Positions 16,483-28,688 of a stretch of 64,000 nt of DNA are shown in pieces. The position numbers and the translations under genes are program-made. This DNA is from Streptomyces venezuelae ATCC 10712 (lineage in GTDB: Bacteria > Actinomycetota > Actinomycetes > Streptomycetales > Streptomycetaceae): assembly GCF_008639165.1 (NCBI RefSeq), contig NZ_CP029197.1, positions 1,860,001 through 1,924,000 of the forward strand, written 5' to 3'. A model generated the notes under the pieces. That model was not told the origin of the DNA, made no database searches, and saw only the letters and a list, made by a program, of their open reading frames with translations. Numbering within the stretch: position 1 is the stretch's first letter; every line of letters begins with the position of its first letter.

Positions 16483-17369
16483 CGACGCCCCACGCACGGC
16501 CCGGCGACCCCCTCACCCCGGCCGCCCGCGCCCTCTGCGACGCGATGTCGGCGGGCTTCCCGCGCCCGGAGGCGGGCGCGGAAGCATTGCGGGCGGCGGC
16601 GAGGGCACACCTGGGCGAGCTGCCCCCGGCGCCCGGCGCATCGGCGAACGGCGTTCCCGTCCGCCTCTACGAAGGCCCCGGGGACCCGGTCGTCGTCTTC
16701 GCCCACGGCGGCGGCTGGGTCCTGTGCGACCTGGACACCCACGACCGGACCTGCCGCGCGCTCGCCTCCCGTACCGGCGCGACCGTCGTGTCCGTCGACT
16801 ACCGGCGGGCGCCCGAGCACCGTTTCCCGGCGGCCGAGGACGACGTGTGTACGGCCCTGGGGTGGGCGGCCGACCGGTATCCGGGCCGCCCGCTGGTCCT
16901 GGCGGGCGACAGCAGCGGCGGGAACCTGGCCGCGGCGGCGGCCCTGCGCGCCCGCGACGGAGGCGGCCCGGCACCGGCGGGCCAGCTCCTCGTCTACCCG
17001 GCCCTGGACCACCGCCTGGAGGGGCGGTCGGCCCACGACTTCGCGGAGGGCTACTTCCACACCACGGCCCACATGCGGTGGTACTGGCGGCAGTACGTGG
17101 GCCCCGACGGCGACCCGGCGGCCGCCTCCCCCGGCCTGACACCCGACGTCACCGGCCTCCCGCCGACCCTGATCGTCCTGGCCGACTGCGACCCCCTGCG
17201 CGACGAGGGCCTCGCCTACGCCCGCCGCCTCTCCGCCGCGGGCGTCCCCGCCCGGGTCCACCTCCACACCGGCATGTTCCACGGCTTCCTCGGCGGCACG
17301 GGCCTCCTCCCGGAAGCCGACGAAGCACTGGCCGGGGCGGCGGCCTGGCTCACTACCCTGTGCGGGTGA
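16479..17369 (+). CDS. Alpha/beta hydrolase, HSL-type carboxylesterase
   Basis: A 296-residue hormone-sensitive-lipase family hydrolase. HGGGW (oxyanion hole, about 76-80), the nucleophile elbow GDSSGGN (about 145-151), DPLRDEG with the catalytic Asp, and FHGF with the catalytic His are all visible. It ends the flavin-enzyme / SDR / esterase operon, coupled by ATGA at 16479-16482. It would cleave a small ester, perhaps one formed by an oxygenase in the same operon; this is inference. It is convergent with gltD. Confidence 0.85.
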   Translation: MTTPHARPGDPLTPAARALCDAMSAGFPRPEAGAEALRAAARAHLGELPPAPGASANGVPVRLYEGPGDPVVVFAHGGGWVLCDLDTHDRTCRALASRTGATVVSVDYRRAPEHRFPAAEDDVCTALGWAADRYPGRPLVLAGDSSGGNLAAAAALRARDGGGPAPAGQLLVYPALDHRLEGRSAHDFAEGYFHTTAHMRWYWRQYVGPDGDPAAASPGLTPDVTGLPPTLIVLADCDPLRDEGLAYARRLSAAGVPARVHLHTGMFHGFLGGTGLLPEADEALAGAAAWLTTLCG

Positions 17370-17462
17370 GGCCCGGGGGCGCCGGGGTCCCTCGTCGCGG
17401 ACGCGCAACAGCGCCCACCCAGTCGTCCGGTCGGGGACATTCGGGGGGCGCCGCGCTCAGTT

Positions 17463-17480
17463 CCGTACGTCGTTGTACGG
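17463..17480. terminator. Short inverted repeat between convergent genes
   Basis: CCGTAC (17463-17468) and GTACGG (17475-17480) form a small stem in the 137-bp gap between the convergent esterase and gltD genes. It may end either transcript; no T-run is present, as is usual in this kind of genome. Confidence 0.35.
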
Positions 17481-17506
17481 GACGTTGGGGGGGTGATCCG
17501 GTCGGA

Positions 17507-18959
17507 TCAGACCATCAGCGAACGGTCCGTCGGGCGGATCGGGGCCGGCAGGGAGCTGGCTCCGGTCAGGTAGCGGTCCACGCCCCGGGCGGCCGAGCGG
17601 CCCTCGGCGATGGCCCAGACGATGAGCGACTGACCGCGGCCGGCGTCACCGGCGACGTACACGCCATCGACGTTGGTGGCGAAGTCCGCGTCACGGGCGA
17701 TGTTACCCCGCTCGTCGAGGTCCAGACCAAACTGGGCGACCAGGCCGTTCTCCACGTCCGTGCCGGTGAAGCCCATCGCGAGCGTGACCAGCTGGGCGGG
17801 GATCTTGCGCTCCGTGCCCGGCTTCTGGGTCAGCTTGCCCTCGACGAACTCGACCTCGACGAGGTGGAGGAACTGGACGTTGCCGTCCTCGTCGCCCTCG
17901 AAGTGGGTGGTGGAGACGGAGTAGACCCGCTCGCCGCCCTCCTCGTGCGCGGAGGTGACCTTGTACAGCATGGGGAAGGTCGGCCAGGGCTGGCCCGGGT
18001 TCCGCTCCTCGCCCGGCTTGGGCATGATCTCCAGCTGCGTGACCGAGGCCGCGCCCTGGCGGTGGGCCGTACCGACGCAGTCGGCACCGGTGTCGCCGCC
18101 GCCGATGACGACGACGTGCTTGCCCTCGGCGGTGATCGGCGGGGCGACGAAGTCACCCTCGACGACCTTGTTCGCCAGCGGCAGGTACTCCATCGCCTGG
18201 TGGATGCCGTTCAGCTCCCGGCCCGGGACGGGCAGGTCGCGGGCGGTGGTGGCGCCGGCGGCGATGACCACCGCGTCGAACCGCTTGCGCAGGTCCGTCG
18301 ACGTCAGGTCGCGGCCGATCTCGATGCCGGTGCGGAACTTGGTGCCCTCCGCGCGCATCTGCTCGATGCGGCGGTTGATGTGGCGCTTCTCCATCTTGAA
18401 CTCGGGGATGCCGTAGCGCAGCAGGCCGCCGATGCGGTCGGCGCGCTCGTACACGACCACGGTGTGGCCGGCCCGGGTCAGCTGCTGGGCGGCGGCGAGG
18501 CCCGCCGGGCCCGAGCCGATGACGGCGGCGGTCTTGCCGGAGAGGCGCTCGGGCACCTGCGGCTTGACGTCGTTGGCGTCCCACGCCTTGTCGATGATGG
18601 AGACTTCGACGTTCTTGATGGTGACGGCCGGCTGGTTGATGCCGAGGACACACGCCGACTCGCACGGGGCCGGGCACAGCCGGCCGGTGAACTCCGGGAA
18701 GTTGTTGGTGGCGTGCAGCCGCTCCGACGCCGCCGACCAGTCCTCGCGGTAGGCGTAGTCGTTCCACTCCGGGATGAGGTTCCCGAGCGGGCAGCCGTTG
18801 TGGCAGAACGGGATGCCGCAGTCCATGCAGCGGCCGGCCTGCTTGCTGATGATCGGCAGCAGGGAGCCGGGAACGTAGACCTCGTTCCAGTCGCGCACAC
18901 GCTCGGCCACGGGGCGGGTCTCGGCGACCTCGCGACCGGTGGTCAGGAAGCCCTTGGGG

Positions 18960-18967
<8 letters not shown>
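17507..18967 (-). CDS. gltD: Glutamate synthase small subunit
   Basis: A 486-residue NADPH-dependent subunit of glutamate synthase. The N-terminal cysteines of [14 protein letters not shown] (Cys 47, 50, 55, 59) bind an iron-sulfur cluster, [12 protein letters not shown] (about 150) binds FAD, and [19 protein letters not shown] with the late [18 protein letters not shown] segment completes the two dinucleotide domains. It passes electrons to GltB to convert glutamine and 2-oxoglutarate to two glutamates. Its start lies 8 bp inside the end of gltB, so the two are made from one transcript. Confidence 0.96.
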
Positions 18968-23522
<4,555 letters not shown>

Positions 23523-23585
23523 CGGCTCTCCCGTCGTCGTCGTGGCATATGCAGATGCCGAGGGACGACGTTGGCCCTCCGCGAA

Positions 23586-23601
23586 ATTTCGTGCAGGTTA
23601 C
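23586..23601 (-). promoter_or_regulatory. Candidate GlnR box upstream of gltB
   Basis: Read on the minus strand the sequence is GTAAC, six bases, then GAAAT. This fits the Streptomyces GlnR half-sites gTnAC-n6-GaAAc with one mismatch. It lies 65-80 bp before the gltB start in the right direction, which suggests nitrogen control of glutamate synthase. Confidence 0.5.
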
Positions 23602-23948
23602 ATGATGGCGTGCTTCTCGCCTAGCGGATAGCTCGTTCCAGCATGCGGACACCGCCGATACGGAGCGGTGGTGTGGGTTCACCTGTGGTTCGCGGCGACA
23701 GAGACTGTCCCGCGGGGGACGGGTCGGCGCGGTCCGGAGGATCTCCGGGTCTCCTGCGACCCGTCACTGTGTGGGCTTCGTTGCCCAGCGACGCTCATGC
23801 CTCATTCCCGTTGGTCACGGGTTCGAAACCGCCGGGTAACCGGCTACATATGTGGCGTCGTGCATAGTGTCTCATCGCGGCGGCGGATCGGGCCAGGGAT
23901 ATACGTCACAGCCGGTACGGGGCTTTCGCCCCGGAAAAGGGGCGCGAA

Positions 23949-23985
23949 AAGACCGAGAGGCCCCTTTCGGGAGCCTCTCGGTCTT
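23949..23985 (-). terminator. Hairpin terminator after the VIT-type transporter gene
   Basis: AAGACCGAGAGGC (23949-23961) pairs perfectly with GCCTCTCGGTCTT (23973-23985) across an 11-nt loop. It lies 60 bp past the stop of the transporter gene and is flanked by A/T-rich ends, so it can work in both directions. Confidence 0.8.
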
Positions 23986-24044
23986 CTGGAGGGGTACGGA
24001 ATCCGTACCGGCTCCCGACGGCGGGAGCGGAGCAGCCGGCGGGG

Positions 24045-24773
24045 CTACAGCGCGGCCCCGAGGAGCATGCCGAGTCCATAGGTGACGGCCGCCGCGGCGC
24101 CGCCGAGGACGAGCTGGCGCATTCCGCTGAAGAGCCAGCCGCGCGCGGTCACCCGGGCCACGAGCGCGCCGCAGGCGAAGAGCCCGACGAGCGCGAGCAG
24201 CACGGCAGGCCAGAGCGCGGTCGCCCCGAGCAGGTACGGCAGCACGGGAAGCAGGGCGCCGAGCGCGAAGGAACCGAAGGACGAGACCGCGGCGACCGTC
24301 GGCGACGGCAGGTCGTCCGGGTCGATGCCGAGCTCCTCGCGGGCGTGGATCTCCAGGGCCTGCTCGGGGTCCCTCGACAGCTGCATCGCGACCTCGCGGG
24401 CGAGGGCGGGCTCGACGCCGCGCGAGACGTAGAGCGCGGCGAGCTCCTCCATCTCGTCGACGGGGTGCTTGCGCAACTGGACGCGCTCGACATCCAGTTC
24501 CGCCTGGACGAGCTCGCGCTGCGACGCGACGGAGGTGTACTCGCCGGCGGCCATGGAGAAGGCACCTGCCGCGAGTCCGGCGAGGCCGGTGATGACGACG
24601 GTCTGCGTGGAGACCGAACCGCCGGCGACACCGGTCATCAGGGCGAGGTTGGACACCAGTCCGTCCATCGCGCCGAACACCGCGGGACGGAGCCAACCGC
24701 CGTTCACGTCACGGTGCGTGTGGTTGTCGCGGTGGGCCTCGTGCAGTGGTGCCTGAGCTTCGATGATGGACAT
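24045..24773 (-). CDS. VIT1/CCC1 family iron/manganese transporter
   Basis: A 242-residue membrane protein. FGAMDGLVSNLALMTGVAGG (about 34-53), GLAGLAAGAFSMAAGEYTSVASQ and the acidic cytoplasmic insert VDEMEELAALYVSRGVEPALA fit the VIT/CCC1 family, which moves ferrous iron or manganese out of the cytoplasm. Three further hydrophobic segments close the protein (about 168-238). Gly and Met positions needed for metal passage look kept. A candidate iron box lies about 100 bp upstream of ATG 24773, which would fit export or storage under iron excess. Confidence 0.85.
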   Translation of the reverse strand: MSIIEAQAPLHEAHRDNHTHRDVNGGWLRPAVFGAMDGLVSNLALMTGVAGGSVSTQTVVITGLAGLAAGAFSMAAGEYTSVASQRELVQAELDVERVQLRKHPVDEMEELAALYVSRGVEPALAREVAMQLSRDPEQALEIHAREELGIDPDDLPSPTVAAVSSFGSFALGALLPVLPYLLGATALWPAVLLALVGLFACGALVARVTARGWLFSGMRQLVLGGAAAAVTYGLGMLLGAAL

Positions 24774-24874
24774 GGCTCTCCCCTCGTTCCGGCGGGCCCG
24801 GGTCGCACCCGCCTACCCCCAACGCCCTCGAAAATACGCGCGATGTAAGGGGCGCGCCAGCAAGGCAGGCCGTA

Positions 24875-24893
24875 CTTACTAAGGCGAACCTTG
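24875..24893 (-). promoter_or_regulatory. Candidate DmdR/IdeR-type iron box
   Basis: Read on the minus strand, CAAGGTTCGCCTTAGTAAG agrees with the DtxR-family consensus TWAGGTWAGSCTWACCTWA at about 13 of 19 positions, mostly in the left half. It lies between the divergent VIT-type transporter and the first ADP-ribosylglycohydrolase gene. The right half is weak, so this is only a candidate. Confidence 0.35.
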
Positions 24894-25028
24894 CTGCGGG
24901 AACGGGTTCTGGCGGGGTGTCAGGCGGGTGACAGAGACGTTTCTTCGGCGAGTTCGCCGCCCGCGGTGGCACAGATCCAGGCATCGGGGCGCCGTCGATG
25001 CGCCCCCACCGAGGAAGGGGCCACGGAC

Positions 25029-26024
25029 ATGGTGACCACCACGGCACGCGATGTGCGCGAACGGGCGAGAGGGGCGCTCCTCGGCCTCGCCGTCGGCGAC
25101 GCGCTCGGCGCGCCCGCCGAGAACATGCGCCCCTCCGAGATCCGCCGCCGCTGGGGCCGGATCAAGGGCTTCGTGACGGACAGCCCGGCCGGGACCGACG
25201 ACACCGAGTACGCCATCTTCTCGGCGCTGCTGCTCGCCCGGCACGGCTCGGCCCTCACCGTCCAGCACGTCGAAAGGGCCTGGCACCACTGGATCGCCGA
25301 CCTCGACGAAGGCCCCTTCCGCGGCGCGGGCTTCTCGGAGCGCGGCACGCTGGAGAACCTCCGCCGGGGCCTGGCCGCCCCCATCTCGGCCCAGCACCGC
25401 CACGCGTGGTCGGACGGCCTCGCCATGCGGGCGGCGCCCTTCGGGGTGTTCGCGGCCGGACGCCCGGCGGAGGCGGCGCGCCTCGTCGCGATCGACGGCA
25501 GCGTCAGCCACGACGGCGAGGGCATCTACGGGGGCCAGGCCGTCGCGGCGGGCGTCGCCGCGGCGATGGCGGGAGCGGGGGTGACCTCGGTGATCGCGGC
25601 GGCCCTCTCGGCCGTCCCGATGGACTCGTGGACGGCCCGCTCCATGCGCCGCGCGGTGGTCGCCGCGCAGCGCGTCCAGCCGGACCCGCTCACCCGCGAA
25701 CGCCAGGTCCGCTCGGCGGTCGTCATCGGCGGCTACCCGTGGACGGACCTGGCCCCTGAGGCGGTCGGCCTGGCGTTCGGCGCGTTCGCGGCGGCGCGCG
25801 GCGACTTCCGTACGGCGGTCCTGACCGCCGTCAACATGGGCCGCGACGCCGACACCACGGCGGCGGTGGCGGGCGCGCTGGCCGGCGCGGCCGGCGGAGT
25901 GCGGTCCATCCCCGAGGAGTGGGCCTCGGCCATCACTCCGGTCACGGGCAGCTGCCTGCCCTCGATGCGCGGCTACCACGTCCTGGACGTGGCGGACCTC
26001 CTGACCCCGGAGGGGGAATCCTGA
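25029..26024 (+). CDS. ADP-ribosylglycohydrolase family protein 1
   Basis: A 331-residue all-helical ARH/DraG-family hydrolase. RARGALLGLAVGDALGAP opens the domain; the metal-binding acidic motifs are GTDDTE (55-60) and RDADTT (272-277), both complete. The family removes ADP-ribose or related N-linked ribosyl groups with two Mg ions. ATG 25029 is chosen over upstream frame extensions because AAGGGG precedes it and family similarity starts there. It is the first of seven genes linked by short overlaps (ATGA to the next). The natural substrate is unknown. Confidence 0.88.
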   Translation: MVTTTARDVRERARGALLGLAVGDALGAPAENMRPSEIRRRWGRIKGFVTDSPAGTDDTEYAIFSALLLARHGSALTVQHVERAWHHWIADLDEGPFRGAGFSERGTLENLRRGLAAPISAQHRHAWSDGLAMRAAPFGVFAAGRPAEAARLVAIDGSVSHDGEGIYGGQAVAAGVAAAMAGAGVTSVIAAALSAVPMDSWTARSMRRAVVAAQRVQPDPLTRERQVRSAVVIGGYPWTDLAPEAVGLAFGAFAAARGDFRTAVLTAVNMGRDADTTAAVAGALAGAAGGVRSIPEEWASAITPVTGSCLPSMRGYHVLDVADLLTPEGES

Positions 26025-27553
26025 TGAGCGCGGACCCGACGACGACGGCCGCGGCCACCGCCGCCGGCGTGGGCAGCGCCCCGACCGCCGTGGACAACGC
26101 CCCCACCCCGGTGGGCGATCGTTCCGCGGGGCGGTGGGGGAACCCCGACACGGAGTCCGGGGGAGGGTGGGCACCGCACCCGTCGCCGGCGGCCGGCCCG
26201 CTGCTCGGCGACCACCAGGACCCGGCGGCCTCCCCGCTGCTCGGCGACCACCAGGACCCGGCGGCCGGCCCCCTGCTCGGCGACCACCAGGACCCGGCGG
26301 CCGGCCCCCTGCTCGGCGACCACCAGGACCCGGCGGCCTCCCCGATGCCCCACGGCACCGGCACCTGGGGCGGCACGCCCGGCGCCCCCCGCCCCGACGT
26401 CCCCCACACCGCCCCGCGCGAAGCGGTCGAAGGGCTGCTCCTGGGCCTGGCCGCGGGCGACGCCGCGGGATGGCCCGCCGCCCGGCACCGCGCCGCCCGC
26501 ATGCCCGAATGGACCCGCCGCCTCACCCGCGAACTCGACACCTTCGCCGAGCAGAACGCCACCACCACCCTTCCCGTCCCCATCGCCCTCAACCAGCCCC
26601 CCGAGCCCCTCCGCCTCGGCCCCTCCGACGACGCCGAGTGGGCGGTCTTCACCGCCGAGGCGATCCTCACCGCCTCGGGCCCGGTCTTCACCGGCCTCCC
26701 CCCGGAGCGCCGTCTGCGCGCCGCCGTCGACCTCGCCTGGAACGCCCTCGCCGGACAGGTCGCCGCAGCGGCCGCCCGCGCGCCCGAGGTCGAGTCCGCC
26801 GTCCTCCCGCTGCGCGCCCGGATCTCCGTCCGCGCGGGTCTCGGCAACCTCGCCACCGGACTGCGGCCGCCCGCCACCGGCCACGACAACCCGCACTTCT
26901 TCGACGACGCGGCCTGCGTGCGCGCCGCCGTCCTGGCCGTCGTCCACCCCGGGGACCCCCGTGCCGCCGCCGAACTCGCCGAGTTCGACGCCCGGTACAC
27001 CCAGGACGGCGACGGTGTGCACGGCGCCCGCGCGATGGCGGCGGCCGTCGCCGCGGCCCTCGGCGGGGCGACGGTCGACGAGTCCGTCGAGGCGGCGCTC
27101 GCCGAACTCCCGCCCGTCACCGAGATCGGCCGCAACGCCCGGTACGCGGTGAAGCTCGCCCAGACCGCCGGTTCGGCCTTCGAGCTGGTCCCGCTCCTGG
27201 AGCACCAGATCGTGGACCACGTCTACAGCTACGGCATCGCCGCCGCCGAGACCGTCCCGGTGGCGCTCGCGCTGGCCACCGCCGCCCGGGGCGGGATGAC
27301 GGCCGCGGTACCGGCCGCCGTGTGCCTCTCCCGGGTCGCCGACTCCGCGCCCGCGCTGGCCGGCGCGCTCACCGGGGCGCTGGGCGGGGGCCGTTCGGTG
27401 CCGCCGACCTGGCGCGAGGCGTGCCGGACGCTGGCGGGGTGCGCGCTGCCACGGCTCGCGGGGACGGATCTGGTCGAACTCGCCGGGCTGCTCGCAGCCA
27501 CGGAACCGGCCACCCCGGGTGGACAATTCCGACATGACACCCACACTGGATGA
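26024..27553 (+). CDS. ADP-ribosylglycohydrolase-like protein 2, degenerate metal sites and repeat-rich N-terminus
   Basis: A 509-residue protein with a disordered N-terminal region of about 130 residues and an ARH-like domain (EAVEGLLLGLAAGDAAGWP onward). The first acidic motif is SDDAE (201-205) instead of TDDTE, and the second is VADS (438-441), so the first Asp of DxDT is Val. The metal site is therefore probably impaired. Residues 55-102 are four copies of the 12-residue unit PAAGPLLGDHQD. It is coupled by ATGA to gene 1 and overlaps gene 3. It may be a structural or regulatory partner of the active paralogues. Confidence 0.78.
   Translation: MSADPTTTAAATAAGVGSAPTAVDNAPTPVGDRSAGRWGNPDTESGGGWAPHPSPAAGPLLGDHQDPAASPLLGDHQDPAAGPLLGDHQDPAAGPLLGDHQDPAASPMPHGTGTWGGTPGAPRPDVPHTAPREAVEGLLLGLAAGDAAGWPAARHRAARMPEWTRRLTRELDTFAEQNATTTLPVPIALNQPPEPLRLGPSDDAEWAVFTAEAILTASGPVFTGLPPERRLRAAVDLAWNALAGQVAAAAARAPEVESAVLPLRARISVRAGLGNLATGLRPPATGHDNPHFFDDAACVRAAVLAVVHPGDPRAAAELAEFDARYTQDGDGVHGARAMAAAVAAALGGATVDESVEAALAELPPVTEIGRNARYAVKLAQTAGSAFELVPLLEHQIVDHVYSYGIAAAETVPVALALATAARGGMTAAVPAAVCLSRVADSAPALAGALTGALGGGRSVPPTWREACRTLAGCALPRLAGTDLVELAGLLAATEPATPGGQFRHDTHTG
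26186..26329 (+). repeat. Four 36-bp tandem repeats inside a coding region
   Basis: Four in-frame units of 36 bp encode PAAGPLLGDHQD or PAASPLLGDHQD. The copies are nearly identical, which points to recent slippage or unequal exchange. A fifth partial unit (PAASPM) follows. Confidence 0.9.
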
Positions 27554-28688
27554 CCGGATCACCGGCAGTCTCCTCGGGGCCGCCGTCGGCGACGCGCTCG
27601 GCGGCCCCGTCGAGGGCTACACCCCCGAGCAGATCGTGGAGCGCCACGGCGGCCGCGTCACCGGCATCGTCGGCCCCTGGAACGGCGACGAGTGGCGCAC
27701 GGCCCGGCCCATCGCCCCGTACCACAAGGGCGACGGGCACGTCACCGACGACACCTTGATGACCCACGCCCTGATCCGGGTGTACGAGAAGGTCCGCGGC
27801 CACCTCGACGCGTACGCGGCGGCGGACCACCTCGTCCCCGAACTCATGGGCTCCCCCGTCTGGATCCCCGAACTCGAGGCGGAGGCGCTCCCGCTCCAGC
27901 GGATCTTCCTGGCGGAGAAGTGGCTGGTGGCGCGCCTGCACTACGGCCATGTGGACCCGCGCGAGGCGGGCGGCGGAAACATCGTCAACTGCGGCGCCGC
28001 GATGTACATGGCGCCGGTCGGACTCGTCAACGCCGCCCACCCGGAGGCCGCGTACGCCGAGGCCCTCGACCTCGCGGGCGCCCACCAGTCCTCGTACGGC
28101 CGCGAGGCGGCGGGCGTCTTCGCGGCGGCGGTGGCGGCGGCGTGCGTCCCCGGCGCCACGCCGTCCTCGGTGGTCGGCACGGCCCTGGCGCTGGCCAAGG
28201 ACGGGACGCGGGCCGCGATCGAGGCGGTGGCGGAAGTGGCCTGTCGGCACCGGGACTTCGAGTCGGCGCTCACGCCGCTCCGCAAGGCGGTGGCCCCCTT
28301 CGACTCGGTGGGCCCCGACTACCGCGCTCCGTCCCTCGGCGCCCGCCGCCCGTCCCGTCTCCACGCGATCGAGGAGCTCCCGATCGCCCTGGGCATGCTC
28401 CTGGTCGGCGAGGGCGACTACCGGCGTACGGTGCTGGGCTCCGTCAACTACGGCCGCGACTGCGACTCGATCGCCACGATGGCGGGGGCGATCGTGGGCG
28501 CGCTGCACGGGGAGTCGGCGGTGCCGTCGGAGTGGGCGAAGCGGGTGGCGGAGGCGAGCCGTCTTGACCTCCACGCCCCGGCGCGGGCCCTGACGGAGGT
28601 GGCCCGCGAGATCTTCGCCCAGGACCGGGACCGCCGCCGCGCCCACGAGGCGGCCTTCGCGACCCTGACCGGTGCGGCGGCCCGATGA
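27534..28688 (+). CDS. ADP-ribosylglycohydrolase family protein 3
   Basis: A 384-residue ARH-family enzyme with intact acidic motifs: VTDDTLMTHA (70-79) and GRDCDS (307-312). The domain opens with GSLLGAAVGDALGGPVEG. ATG 27534 is preferred; an in-frame GTG at 27519 would add five residues. It overlaps the end of gene 2 by 20 bp and its stop overlaps gene 4. A long central segment (WIPELEAEALPLQR to NIVNCGAAMYMAPVGL) is typical of a subgroup often found near sugar kinases, so hydrolysis of a small N-riboside rather than a protein modification is possible. Confidence 0.87.
   Translation: MTPTLDDRITGSLLGAAVGDALGGPVEGYTPEQIVERHGGRVTGIVGPWNGDEWRTARPIAPYHKGDGHVTDDTLMTHALIRVYEKVRGHLDAYAAADHLVPELMGSPVWIPELEAEALPLQRIFLAEKWLVARLHYGHVDPREAGGGNIVNCGAAMYMAPVGLVNAAHPEAAYAEALDLAGAHQSSYGREAAGVFAAAVAAACVPGATPSSVVGTALALAKDGTRAAIEAVAEVACRHRDFESALTPLRKAVAPFDSVGPDYRAPSLGARRPSRLHAIEELPIALGMLLVGEGDYRRTVLGSVNYGRDCDSIATMAGAIVGALHGESAVPSEWAKRVAEASRLDLHAPARALTEVAREIFAQDRDRRRAHEAAFATLTGAAAR

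Larger units (their letters stand above)
23523..24044. other. 522-bp intergenic region upstream of gltB
   Basis: The part next to gltB holds a GlnR-like box (23586-23601), and the part next to the VIT gene holds a strong hairpin terminator (23949-23985). Between them (about 23610-23940) I see no open frame with coding character, no tRNA and no clear riboswitch, so it presumably carries the gltB promoter and leader. Confidence 0.6.

Noticed and set aside
23610..23940. A riboswitch or small RNA in the long gap before gltB.
   Set aside because: No conserved riboswitch core was recognised, and only the terminator hairpin near the far end is convincing.
24891..25028. An N-terminal extension of the first ADP-ribosylglycohydrolase.
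   Set aside because: The 46 added residues have no family similarity and overlap the promoter region; ATG 25029 has its own ribosome binding site.
26186..26329. Tandem 36-bp units that could be taken for a CRISPR array.
   Set aside because: There are no unique spacers, and the units are in frame within a gene; they encode a 12-residue protein repeat.
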